Of a DNA stretch of 12,886 bases, positions 6,103 to 12,280 are shown in pieces (position 1 is the stretch's first letter; the number at the start of each line of letters is the position of its first letter). Origin of the DNA: an uncultured Rhodospirillaceae bacterium. Its GTDB lineage: Bacteria > Pseudomonadota > Alphaproteobacteria > Rhodospirillales > Casp-alpha2. The stretch covers positions 1 to 12,886 of the forward strand of contig CAJWVP010000041.1 of assembly GCA_913048145.1 (NCBI GenBank). Direction: 5' to 3'. The notes under the pieces are model-generated. The model made no database searches, was not told the origin of the DNA, and was given only the letters and a program-made list of their open reading frames with translations. Position numbers and translations under genes: made by a program.

Positions 6103-7944
6103 TCAGCCAGTGGCGGCCAACTCGGTCTCGGCCTTGCGGCTCCGGCGCTTGCGCTCGTGCGGGTCCAGGAACCGCTTGCGCAGCCGGATATGGTTTGGCG
6201 TCACTTCCACCAATTCGTCATCGGTGATGTAGGCAATGGCCTGTTCCAACGATAATCGCTTCTGCGGGGTGAGAACAACGGCATCGTCCTTGCCAGCGGC
6301 CCGGATGTTAGTGAGCTGCTTGGCCTTCAGCGGATTGACCTCCAGGTCGTTGCCACGCGTATGCTCACCGATCACCATACCACCGTAGACCTCGACACCA
6401 GGGCCAATCATCAGGGGTCCGCGCTCCTCCAAATTCTGAAGCGCGTAGGCTACCGACTTCCCCGCCGAGTTTGATATCAACACACCCGTTCGCCGGCCAG
6501 GGATCTGGCCCGCATAGCCATCATAAGCGTGAAACAGGCGGCTCATGATTCCAGTGCCGCGCGTCTCGGTCAGAAAATCACCGTGATAGCCAATCAGGCC
6601 GCGCGACGGCGCGATGAAGGTGACCCGCGTCTTGCCGCCGCCAGACGGGCGCATGTCGCTCATCCGCGCCTTGCGAAGGCTCATAGATTCGACAACGACG
6701 CCCGCAAATTCGTCATCCACGTCGACTACCACTTCCTCAAAGGGTTCCTGGCGCTCGCCCGAATTTTGGCTCTCACGATAAAGCACGCGGGGCCGTGAGA
6801 CGGCCAATTCAAATCCTTCCCGGCGCATGGTTTCGATCAACACGCCCAACTGCAGCTCGCCGCGCCCCGCGACCTCGAAGGCGTCTCGGTTCTGGGCCTC
6901 TGTAATACGAATGGCGACATTGCCCTCGGCTTCCCGCATCAGGCGGTCGCGTATCATCCGCGACGTCACCTTGTCCCCGTCGCGTCCCGCCAGGGGCGAG
7001 TCGTTGATGGAAAAGATCATCGCCAAGGTCGGAGGATCAATGGGTTGCGAGGGCAGGGGTTTGGCAACCTCCGTGGCGGCCAGCGTATCGGCTACGGTCG
7101 CCTCGCCGAAGCCGGCGATGGCAACGATGTCGCCGGCTTCGGCGCAGTCCACCGGCTCACGCTTCAGTCCGCGGAACGCCAATAACTTAGTCACACGGCT
7201 GGCCTGGATGAAATTGCCGTCGCGGCCGATAGCGTGGATCAATGCGTTCGGCTTGACCGCGCCCGACTGGATGCGTCCCGTGAGGATGCGGCCCAGGAAG
7301 GGGTCGGCCTCCATGGTGGTCACCAACATCTGGAACGGGCTATCGGGGTCGGCTTGTGGCGCGGGCACATGGGCGACGATTTGGTCGAACAGGGCGTACA
7401 TATCCTTGTTCTCGCCATCTGGGTCGTCTGCAGCCCAGCCATCCTTGGCGGAGGCGAAGATGGTCGGGAAGTCCAGTTGCTCGTCGTTGGCATCCAGGGC
7501 CGTGAACAGCTCAAACACTTCGTCCTGAACCTCGTAGGGACGGGCGTCGAGCTTGTCGAGCTTGTTGACTACGACGATGGGCCGGAGCCCCAAACCGAGA
7601 GCCTTGGCCGTGACGAACTTCGTTTGTGGCATGGGGCCTTCTGAGGCGTCGACCAGTAACAGGACGCCGTCGACCATAGAGAGAATACGCTCCACCTCGC
7701 CGCCAAAGTCCGCATGTCCGGGCGTGTCTACGATGTTAATCCGCGTGTCGCCCCATTCGACCGACGTGCACTTGGCCAAGATCGTAATGCCCCGCTCGCG
7801 TTCCAGATCATTAGAGTCCATCGCGCGCTCTTCCACCTTTTGGTTGGCGCGAAAGATTCCTGATTGACGCAACAGGACATCGACCAGGGTCGTCTTGCCG
7901 TGATCCACGTGGGCGATGATTGCGATGTTACGAAGATTGCTCAT
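6103..7944 (-). CDS. typA: Translational GTPase TypA/BipA
   Basis: A 613-residue ribosome-associated GTPase of the elongation-factor superfamily. In studied bacteria it affects 50S subunit assembly and growth under stress such as low temperature. Seen: G1 AHVDHGKT (11-18), switch-I RERGITI (49-55), G3 DTPGH (73-77), G4 NKLD (127-130) and G5 SAK (165-167), then EF-G-like domains. A TypA-typical C-terminal region contains SRGLIGYHGDFLTETRGTG and ends with a basic tail (LRKRFLDPHERKR). Length is normal for the family. Start ATG at 7942-7944 has CGGGAA about 7 bases upstream. The gene follows the PfkB kinase stop by only 11 bp, so both probably share the promoter at 9000-9027. The stop TGA is followed by an in-frame open extension, described separately. 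Confidence 0.97.
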   Translation of the reverse strand: MSNLRNIAIIAHVDHGKTTLVDVLLRQSGIFRANQKVEERAMDSNDLERERGITILAKCTSVEWGDTRINIVDTPGHADFGGEVERILSMVDGVLLLVDASEGPMPQTKFVTAKALGLGLRPIVVVNKLDKLDARPYEVQDEVFELFTALDANDEQLDFPTIFASAKDGWAADDPDGENKDMYALFDQIVAHVPAPQADPDSPFQMLVTTMEADPFLGRILTGRIQSGAVKPNALIHAIGRDGNFIQASRVTKLLAFRGLKREPVDCAEAGDIVAIAGFGEATVADTLAATEVAKPLPSQPIDPPTLAMIFSINDSPLAGRDGDKVTSRMIRDRLMREAEGNVAIRITEAQNRDAFEVAGRGELQLGVLIETMRREGFELAVSRPRVLYRESQNSGERQEPFEEVVVDVDDEFAGVVVESMSLRKARMSDMRPSGGGKTRVTFIAPSRGLIGYHGDFLTETRGTGIMSRLFHAYDGYAGQIPGRRTGVLISNSAGKSVAYALQNLEERGPLMIGPGVEVYGGMVIGEHTRGNDLEVNPLKAKQLTNIRAAGKDDAVVLTPQKRLSLEQAIAYITDDELVEVTPNHIRLRKRFLDPHERKRRSRKAETELAATG

Positions 7945-7955
7945 GGATTTTCCCG

Positions 7956-8954
7956 TTAGTTTTCGCCCGTACGTTCGGCGACCAAATCCGCCAGGCGGAC
8001 CGCGGGGCGCGCGCCCAGGTGCGAGATCGCTTCACCGGCTGCGATGTTGGCCATGCGGGCCGATGTCGCGAGATCGCGGCCCTGTGTATACCCGGCGAGG
8101 AACCCCGCGGCAAACGCGTCACCGGCGCCGGTAGTGTCGACTACCTCATCAACCGTTTCCGCGGCCAGGGTCAACACCTGGTCGCCGCTAACGATGACGC
8201 AGCCCTCGGCGCTTCGGGTCAACGCCGCGATATTGCATTGTCCGGTCACGGCGGCAATAGCCTCGTCGAAGGTCTCCACCTGATAGAGAGACATGATTTC
8301 TTCTTCATTCGCGAACAGGATATCCACGTGACCGTCAATCAGTTCGGCAAAGTCCGCGCGGTGGCGGTCGACGCAGAACGGATCAGACAGGCTGAGAGAG
8401 ACTTCCCTGCCCGCGCCACGGGCGAGTTTGGCAGCCTTGATGAAGGCTTGTTTCGCCGCCGGCGGATCCCAGAGATAACCCTCCAGGTAAGTGACCCGGG
8501 CCGCGGGAATGTCCTCGGTGCCAATATCATCGGAGCTCAGTTCAACGCAGGCGCCAAGATAGGTCTGCATGGTCCGCTCCGCGTCCGGCGTCACCAGGAC
8601 AAGGCTGGAGGCCGTTTTGGCGCCGTCCGTCGTTGGCGCGGTCTCAAAATGCACGCCGGTAGCACGCATGTCCTTAGTAAACACGCGCCCCAGTTGGTCG
8701 TCGTGGACTTTACCGATGAAGGCGCCGCGTCCGCCCAGTGAGGCGACGCCAGCGATAGTGTTGGCTGCGGAACCACCAGAGCACTCTAAAGTTGGGCGAA
8801 CCTTGTCATACAAGCTTTGTGATGCATCTAAATCAACGAGGCCCATGGTGCCCTTGATCAGGTCATGGGTTTTCAGGAACCTGTCGTCGGTATGTACCAA
8901 AATGTCGACAATAGCGTTGCCGATGGCGAGCACGTCGAATTTCGTGTCGGTCAC
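7956..8954 (-). CDS. Adenosine-kinase-like PfkB family carbohydrate/nucleoside kinase
   Basis: A ribokinase-fold kinase closest in pattern to the bacterial adenosine-kinase-like group, so it probably phosphorylates adenosine or a sugar/nucleoside with ATP in the cytoplasm. Seen, numbering from the chosen start: FDVLAIGNAIVDI (6-18), substrate-lid GGSAANT (60-66), FIGKVHDDQLG (79-89), NEEE (216-219), and PfkB signature 2 DTTGAGDAF (273-281) with catalytic base Asp279. I chose GTG at 8952-8954 (332 residues) over the ATG at 9030-9032. AGGGGGA lies 7 bases upstream of the GTG, the homologous core begins right after it, and a good promoter at 9000-9027 lies inside the longer version. The gene starts the unit with typA. 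The exact substrate is uncertain; PfkB members are often misassigned. Confidence 0.92.
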   Translation of the reverse strand: MTDTKFDVLAIGNAIVDILVHTDDRFLKTHDLIKGTMGLVDLDASQSLYDKVRPTLECSGGSAANTIAGVASLGGRGAFIGKVHDDQLGRVFTKDMRATGVHFETAPTTDGAKTASSLVLVTPDAERTMQTYLGACVELSSDDIGTEDIPAARVTYLEGYLWDPPAAKQAFIKAAKLARGAGREVSLSLSDPFCVDRHRADFAELIDGHVDILFANEEEIMSLYQVETFDEAIAAVTGQCNIAALTRSAEGCVIVSGDQVLTLAAETVDEVVDTTGAGDAFAAGFLAGYTQGRDLATSARMANIAAGEAISHLGARPAVRLADLVAERTGEN

Positions 8955-8999
8955 GAAAGTCCCCCTTTTCACGAAGGTTGAGGCGGTTGGAGCGCGCGA

Positions 9000-9027
9000 A
9001 GTATACTGGCGAGTGCCGCCAGGGCAA
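9000..9027 (-). promoter_or_regulatory. Sigma70-like promoter for the PfkB kinase-typA unit, with spacer inverted repeat
   Basis: On the minus strand, TTGCCC (+ strand 9022-9027) and TATACT (9000-9005) are separated by 16 bp. The -10 matches 5 of 6 consensus bases and the -35 matches 4 of 6. The expected start near 8993 leaves a leader of about 38 nt with AGGGGGA before the GTG at 8954. The spacer contains a perfect inverted repeat TGGCG-N5-CGCCA (9007-9021), which could be an operator; no regulator is identifiable. Confidence 0.55.
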
Positions 9028-9032
9028 CACAT

Positions 9033-9248
9033 GCCTGCGGCGGCTCAAAAGACGGTTTACCGGGGCAAGGCGCAGGATGATGCGGCGCTTTTACAAGTCA
9101 TGCTCCAAATGGAATAAATTCTGGTTTCGATTTCTATTCTTATGGTGTTTTTTTGAAATTTAAGCTAAGCAAAATTGCTGATTACGTTAGTGTTCGCGAT
9201 CGTTTCAAAGCATAAAATTAAGATGATGAACTAACCAAGTAGGAAAAA
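9033..9248. other. Divergent intergenic spacer with AT-rich leader of the EI24 operon
   Basis: Bases 9105-9250 are clearly more AT-rich than the rest of the window, with a seven-T run at 9148-9154. They hold an inverted repeat TTTGAAA (9152-9158) / TTTCAAA (9203-9209) and a candidate -10 TAAAAT (9213-9218) that has no good -35 at standard spacing. A ribosome-binding AGGA sits at 9241-9244, just before the ATG at 9249. This is probably the promoter region of the plus-strand operon. I see no credible small gene or RNA gene. Confidence 0.4.
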
Positions 9249-9932
9249 ATGTTTTCTGCTCTGACGAAGGGAATACGACAGCTCGGTGACCCGGCAACAC
9301 GACAAGTCGTCTGGTTGAGCATCGGAATAGCCGTCCTAGCCTTCCTGGCCCTGTTCGCCTGCATAGAAACGGCGCTTCTCCACACGTCCATCTTCCAGAC
9401 CGGCTGGATGGAGACCGTGTCCGACATTCTTGGCCGCTTGGCGGGAGTGATTTTGGCATGGCTACTCTTCCCCGCGGCGATCAGCGCCGTAGTTGGCCTT
9501 TTTCTTGGGCGCGTCACTGGCTCTGTAGAGGCGCGACATTATCCGGCACTGCCGCCGGTCGAAGAGCCACCGTTCATAGAGTCTCTTCTAGCTGCGGGCA
9601 AATTCCTAATGATCCTGGTAGCACTCAACCTTGCTTTGTTGTTTTTCATTTTCACCGGTCCACTATACCTGATCCTCTATTATCTGGTGAACGGCTACCT
9701 GATCAGCCGAGAGTTCTTTGAGCTGGTGTCCATTCGCCGCATGGACGCCAGCGCAGCACGGGTGGTGAGAAAACGGTTTCAGGCCTCCTTGCTATTAACC
9801 GGTACCATCTTTGCCTTCCTCATGACCGTCCCCATCGTCAACCTGCTGACCCCGATCATCGCGACAGCAACGATAGTCCACCTGTTCGAAAATTGGCGCG
9901 CCCGCGATGGCGGCACCCTCGTCACCACCTAA
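9249..9932 (+). CDS. EI24 domain-containing (CysZ-like) integral membrane protein
   Basis: A 227-residue inner-membrane protein that I assign to the EI24/CysZ superfamily (formerly DUF540). Seen: hydrophobic segments near residues 20-43, 64-88, 116-147 and 179-210, with the characteristic motif VNGYLISREFFELVSIRR (147-164) after the third segment. CysZ of enteric bacteria is a sulfate-uptake protein; most alphaproteobacterial EI24 proteins have no tested function, so sulfate transport should not be assumed. Start ATG at 9249-9251 is preceded by AGGA at a good distance. It is the first gene of an apparent operon, with bactofilin starting 38 bp after its stop. No cys genes are nearby. Confidence 0.85.
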   Translation: MFSALTKGIRQLGDPATRQVVWLSIGIAVLAFLALFACIETALLHTSIFQTGWMETVSDILGRLAGVILAWLLFPAAISAVVGLFLGRVTGSVEARHYPALPPVEEPPFIESLLAAGKFLMILVALNLALLFFIFTGPLYLILYYLVNGYLISREFFELVSIRRMDASAARVVRKRFQASLLLTGTIFAFLMTVPIVNLLTPIIATATIVHLFENWRARDGGTLVTT

Positions 9933-9970
9933 CCTACCACAAGCGAGCCCGACGCCCAGAAGGAGAGACC

Positions 9971-10555
9971 ATGTTTGGAAAGAAAAAAGACGCCACGAAC
10001 GCTGACGGCACCAAATCTGCCGACGACGACGAAATCAAGGCCGAGGACATGGCCTCAGCCCCACCTCTGAAACCCTTTTCTCGAAAAGGCTCGCACGCGC
10101 CGGCCAAACCGCCGACGGCAACGTCGTTTCAGCCTGAAATTCCACGCCATAAGCCAGAAATCCCCAGCTCACTGGCGCGCCGGCCGGACCGGGCGCTGGG
10201 CCCTGTCGGCAATGAATTCGACGCCAAACGCCTCGTCGTGGGCCGGGATATCCAACTGAGCGGGGAGATCACAGCGTGTGACAAGCTGGTGGTCGAGGGC
10301 CGCGTTGAGGTAATCTTATCTAATGCTCGCGTCATTGAGGTGGCGCCAACCGGTCATTTCACGGGAACCGCCGAAGTTGACGAGGCCGACATCAGCGGTC
10401 GCTACGACGGCGATCTGATAGCACGGGAGAAGCTGATCGTTAGGGCCGGCGGCCATATCAAAGGCAAGGTGTCCTACGGCCGTATTGTGATTGAATCCGG
10501 CGGTGAGGTTTCCGGCGATATGCAAACCCTTGAGACCCCGGACGGCGACGCTTGA
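9971..10555 (+). CDS. Bactofilin (polymer-forming cytoskeletal protein)
   Basis: Bactofilins self-assemble without nucleotide into beta-helical filaments at the inner membrane and scaffold cell-shape, stalk or peptidoglycan-remodelling factors. This 194-residue protein has a charged, proline-rich and probably disordered N-terminus (1-84), including a repeated PEIP (55-58 and 62-65), then a bactofilin (DUF583) domain at about 85-187 rich in short beta repeats such as LVVEGRVEV, ADISGRYDGDL and GHIKGKVSYGRIVIESGGEV. I chose ATG 9971 (MFGKKK) because GGAGAG lies just upstream; the open frame back to 9893 overlaps the EI24 gene and has no family resemblance. Bactofilin genes are often next to M23 endopeptidases; here the neighbours are an EI24 protein and a lipoprotein instead. 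Its TGA overlaps the TTG start of the next gene. Confidence 0.93.
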   Translation: MFGKKKDATNADGTKSADDDEIKAEDMASAPPLKPFSRKGSHAPAKPPTATSFQPEIPRHKPEIPSSLARRPDRALGPVGNEFDAKRLVVGRDIQLSGEITACDKLVVEGRVEVILSNARVIEVAPTGHFTGTAEVDEADISGRYDGDLIAREKLIVRAGGHIKGKVSYGRIVIESGGEVSGDMQTLETPDGDA

Positions 10556-11010
10556 TACGTTCGCTAGTCCGGTTGTTGACGGCCGTCCCGTTGTTGGTTG
10601 GCTGTCTGACGACCTCGGATACGCCCGCGCAAAAAGTTGCGACACCACCGCCGGCGCAAGTGCAAACGCCGCTCCGACTTGCCAAAAAACTAAATCCAAT
10701 AAAACCCGCTGCCGTACCCAAGGCGTCTGAACTAACCTATCTGGATATTAAAGCCCTGAGAGGCGAGACATCATATCGGGTGACGACATTGCTGGGTGCA
10801 CCGGACTTTCGACGCGCCGACAAGCCAGCGGAACTTTGGCAGTACCGCCATGACAAATGTAGTGTCGATCTGTTTTTATATCCGCGTGATGGCGGTGGTT
10901 TGAGCGTCGATTTTCTGGACGTTAGAACTTATGGGGATCAAAATCTTTCCCTTCAGGCCTGTTTCGAAGCCATCCTGAAGGCGAAAGCGAATGCCGGCGA
11001 CCGCGGTTAG
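10552..11010 (+). CDS. Small predicted outer-membrane lipoprotein of unknown function
   Basis: A 152-residue protein with a short signal peptide and lipobox LVGC (15-18), so Cys18 should be lipidated after signal peptidase II cleavage. The residue after Cys is Leu, not Asp, which favours outer-membrane sorting. A proline-rich linker (roughly 24-56) precedes a compact domain with GETSYRVTTLLGAPDFRR and WQYRHDKCSVDLFLYPRDGG. This is reminiscent in outline of BamE/SmpA-like folds (small turn then LLG-P, WQY), but I cannot assign it to that family. The start is TTG at 10552-10554, overlapping the bactofilin stop as TTGA, so translation is probably coupled. Its stop is 2 bp from the convergent nth stop. 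Shared transcription with bactofilin suggests an envelope role; that is inference. Confidence 0.8.
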   Translation: MIRSLVRLLTAVPLLVGCLTTSDTPAQKVATPPPAQVQTPLRLAKKLNPIKPAAVPKASELTYLDIKALRGETSYRVTTLLGAPDFRRADKPAELWQYRHDKCSVDLFLYPRDGGGLSVDFLDVRTYGDQNLSLQACFEAILKAKANAGDRG

Positions 11011-11012
11011 GT

Positions 11013-11651
11013 TCAGGCGCCCATTTCTTTCCTTTTGAATTGGCATAGATCCTCTACCACACAGTCGCCGCAAAGTGGTTTTCGGGCCTTACACGTATAC
11101 CGTCCGTGAAGGATCAGCCAATGATGCGCGTGCAGCTTGAATTCATCCGGCGTGACCTTTTCCAGCTTTTTCTCGACGGCCAAAACGGTCTTCCCCGCCG
11201 CCAGGTTGGTCCGCTTCGAGACCCGGTAGATGTGCGTATCGACGGCGATGGTTGGAGCGCCAAAGGCAATGTTGCGGACCACGTTAGCGGTCTTCCGTCC
11301 AACTCCCGGCAAGGCCTCTAAGGCCTTCGGGTCATTAGGCACCTCTCCGCCATGATCACGAAGCAGCAGTTCACTCAGCTTGATGATGTTCTTCGCCTTG
11401 GTGTTGAAGAGCCCAATAGTCTTAATATGATCCTTCAGTCTGGCCTCGCCGAGCCTCACCATGGCTTGTGGCGTCTTCACCTTCTTAAACAGAGGGCCCG
11501 TCGCCTTGTTGACGCCGACATCGGTGGCCTGGGCAGATAGCACCACTGCGACCAAAAGTGTGTAGGTATTGACGTAGTCGAGTTCCCCTTTTGGCTGGGG
11601 CATGGAGGCCTCAAGACGGCTGTAGAAGGTATGGATATCGGCTGTCCTCAC
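11013..11651 (-). CDS. nth: Endonuclease III (DNA glycosylase/AP lyase)
   Basis: A bifunctional base-excision-repair enzyme that removes oxidised pyrimidines and nicks at abasic sites. Seen: helix-hairpin-helix LPGVGRKTANVV (114-125) with catalytic Lys120, the general acid/base loop VDTHIYRV (137-144) with Asp138, and the C-terminal [4Fe-4S] motif C-x6-C-x2-C-x5-C at Cys187, 194, 197 and 203. With GTG at 11649-11651 as start, the protein is 212 residues and all of these positions coincide with the E. coli Nth numbering. This strongly favours that start over the much longer frame to 11903, which would run antisense through the DUF2244 gene, and over the ATG further in, which would remove the first helix. 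There is no strong Shine-Dalgarno before the GTG. It is divergent from the DUF2244 gene. Confidence 0.96.
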   Translation of the reverse strand: MRTADIHTFYSRLEASMPQPKGELDYVNTYTLLVAVVLSAQATDVGVNKATGPLFKKVKTPQAMVRLGEARLKDHIKTIGLFNTKAKNIIKLSELLLRDHGGEVPNDPKALEALPGVGRKTANVVRNIAFGAPTIAVDTHIYRVSKRTNLAAGKTVLAVEKKLEKVTPDEFKLHAHHWLILHGRYTCKARKPLCGDCVVEDLCQFKRKEMGA

Positions 11652-11694
11652 AAGGTAAAGATATCCACTAGGCGCGCCAGGGCAACGAATTTCT

Positions 11695-11724
11695 GTGAAC
11701 CGGGCGCCGGGGCCCTTATATAAT
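11695..11724 (+). promoter_or_regulatory. Promoter for the DUF2244 gene
   Basis: A perfect TATAAT at 11719-11724 is preceded by GTGAAC (11695-11700) at 18 bp, a weak -35. Transcription would start near 11731, leaving a 16-nt leader with AAAGGA before ATG 11747. The core TTATATAA is self-complementary, so it could also serve as a -10 for the divergent nth gene, although I see no good -35 on that strand. Confidence 0.5.
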
Positions 11725-11746
11725 GGGGGCGAAAGGATTTCTTGAG

Positions 11747-12280
11747 ATGGTTGACACCGCAGCCCAATCTTCCGAGGGCGTCTTGTTTGAGACGGAGCTC
11801 CGCCCGAACCAGTCGAGCACACCCGGGGCCATTCGAAAGCTCGCTCTCGTACTTTGCGTAGCCCTGGTCCCTCCCGGGCTGGTCTTTGTCTACGTGGGCG
11901 CATGGCCAGTCTTCGGGTTTCTAGGGCTGGAGATTGTGGCCCTGGTCGCGCTGCTGAACTACCATCACAAAAGAAGCTGCGTTATCGAGCGCATCGCCAT
12001 CACCATTGATGACCTTAGGGTGGAGCGCATCAATCCCTGGGGGCGGCGGTGCGAATGGTCTTTCAAGCGCCATTGGCTTCAAGTCAATTTGGATGAGAGC
12101 GGCCAACGGGACTGTACCTTGGAGTTGCGCTCGCACGGCCGCGCCTTGGTCATCGGCGCCTTCCTCGCCCCCGACGAGCGCCGCAAAGTAGCGCGGCGCT
12201 TACGGGACGCGCTGCATGCCGCGGCCCAACCAAAGCCAATCTTAGGTCAATCCAGGCCCAACACGTTCCGCATGGTGTAG
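11747..12280 (+). CDS. DUF2244 family membrane protein
   Basis: A 177-residue protein matching the pattern of DUF2244, an uncharacterised proteobacterial membrane family. Seen: two close hydrophobic segments (about 30-50 and 55-71) bracketing GAWPVFGFLGLE (51-62), then a cytoplasmic beta-rich domain with INPWGRRCEWSF (95-106), WLQVNL (110-115) and the family-typical IGAFLAPDERR (136-146). I chose ATG 11747 and not ATG 11723, because the latter sits inside a perfect TATAAT and has no ribosome-binding site, while AAAGGA precedes 11747. In other proteobacteria the family is often near cytochrome oxidase or nth genes (recollection, not checked). The last 34 bp overlap the dapB 3' end on the other strand. 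Function is unknown. Confidence 0.85.
   Translation: MVDTAAQSSEGVLFETELRPNQSSTPGAIRKLALVLCVALVPPGLVFVYVGAWPVFGFLGLEIVALVALLNYHHKRSCVIERIAITIDDLRVERINPWGRRCEWSFKRHWLQVNLDESGQRDCTLELRSHGRALVIGAFLAPDERRKVARRLRDALHAAAQPKPILGQSRPNTFRMV

Noticed and set aside
6103..6105. TGA at the typA end as a selenocysteine codon
   Set aside because: TypA has no selenocysteine forms, the protein already has a normal family length and end, and no SECIS-like hairpin is evident after the codon.
5786..6255. Plus-strand frames in the spacer between the GT9 gene and typA
   Set aside because: They extend antisense into the typA 3' end, have low-complexity arginine-rich starts and no ribosome-binding site, so I do not call a gene.
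6827..7528. 233-codon plus-strand frame opposite typA
   Set aside because: It mirrors codon bias of typA on the other strand; serine/proline-rich translation with no domain features.
7920..8741. 273-codon plus-strand frame opposite the PfkB kinase gene
   Set aside because: It is antisense to a kinase with intact signature motifs, crosses into typA, and shows no recognisable domain or ribosome-binding site.
8955..9032. Longer PfkB kinase start at ATG 9030-9032
   Set aside because: The extra 26 residues precede the conserved core, the extension contains a good promoter, and a strong ribosome-binding site precedes the inner GTG at 8954.
11652..11903. Longer Nth start giving 296 residues
   Set aside because: The extension runs antisense through the DUF2244 gene and its promoter; the inner GTG gives exact agreement with E. 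coli Nth residue numbering for Lys120, Asp138 and the four cluster cysteines.
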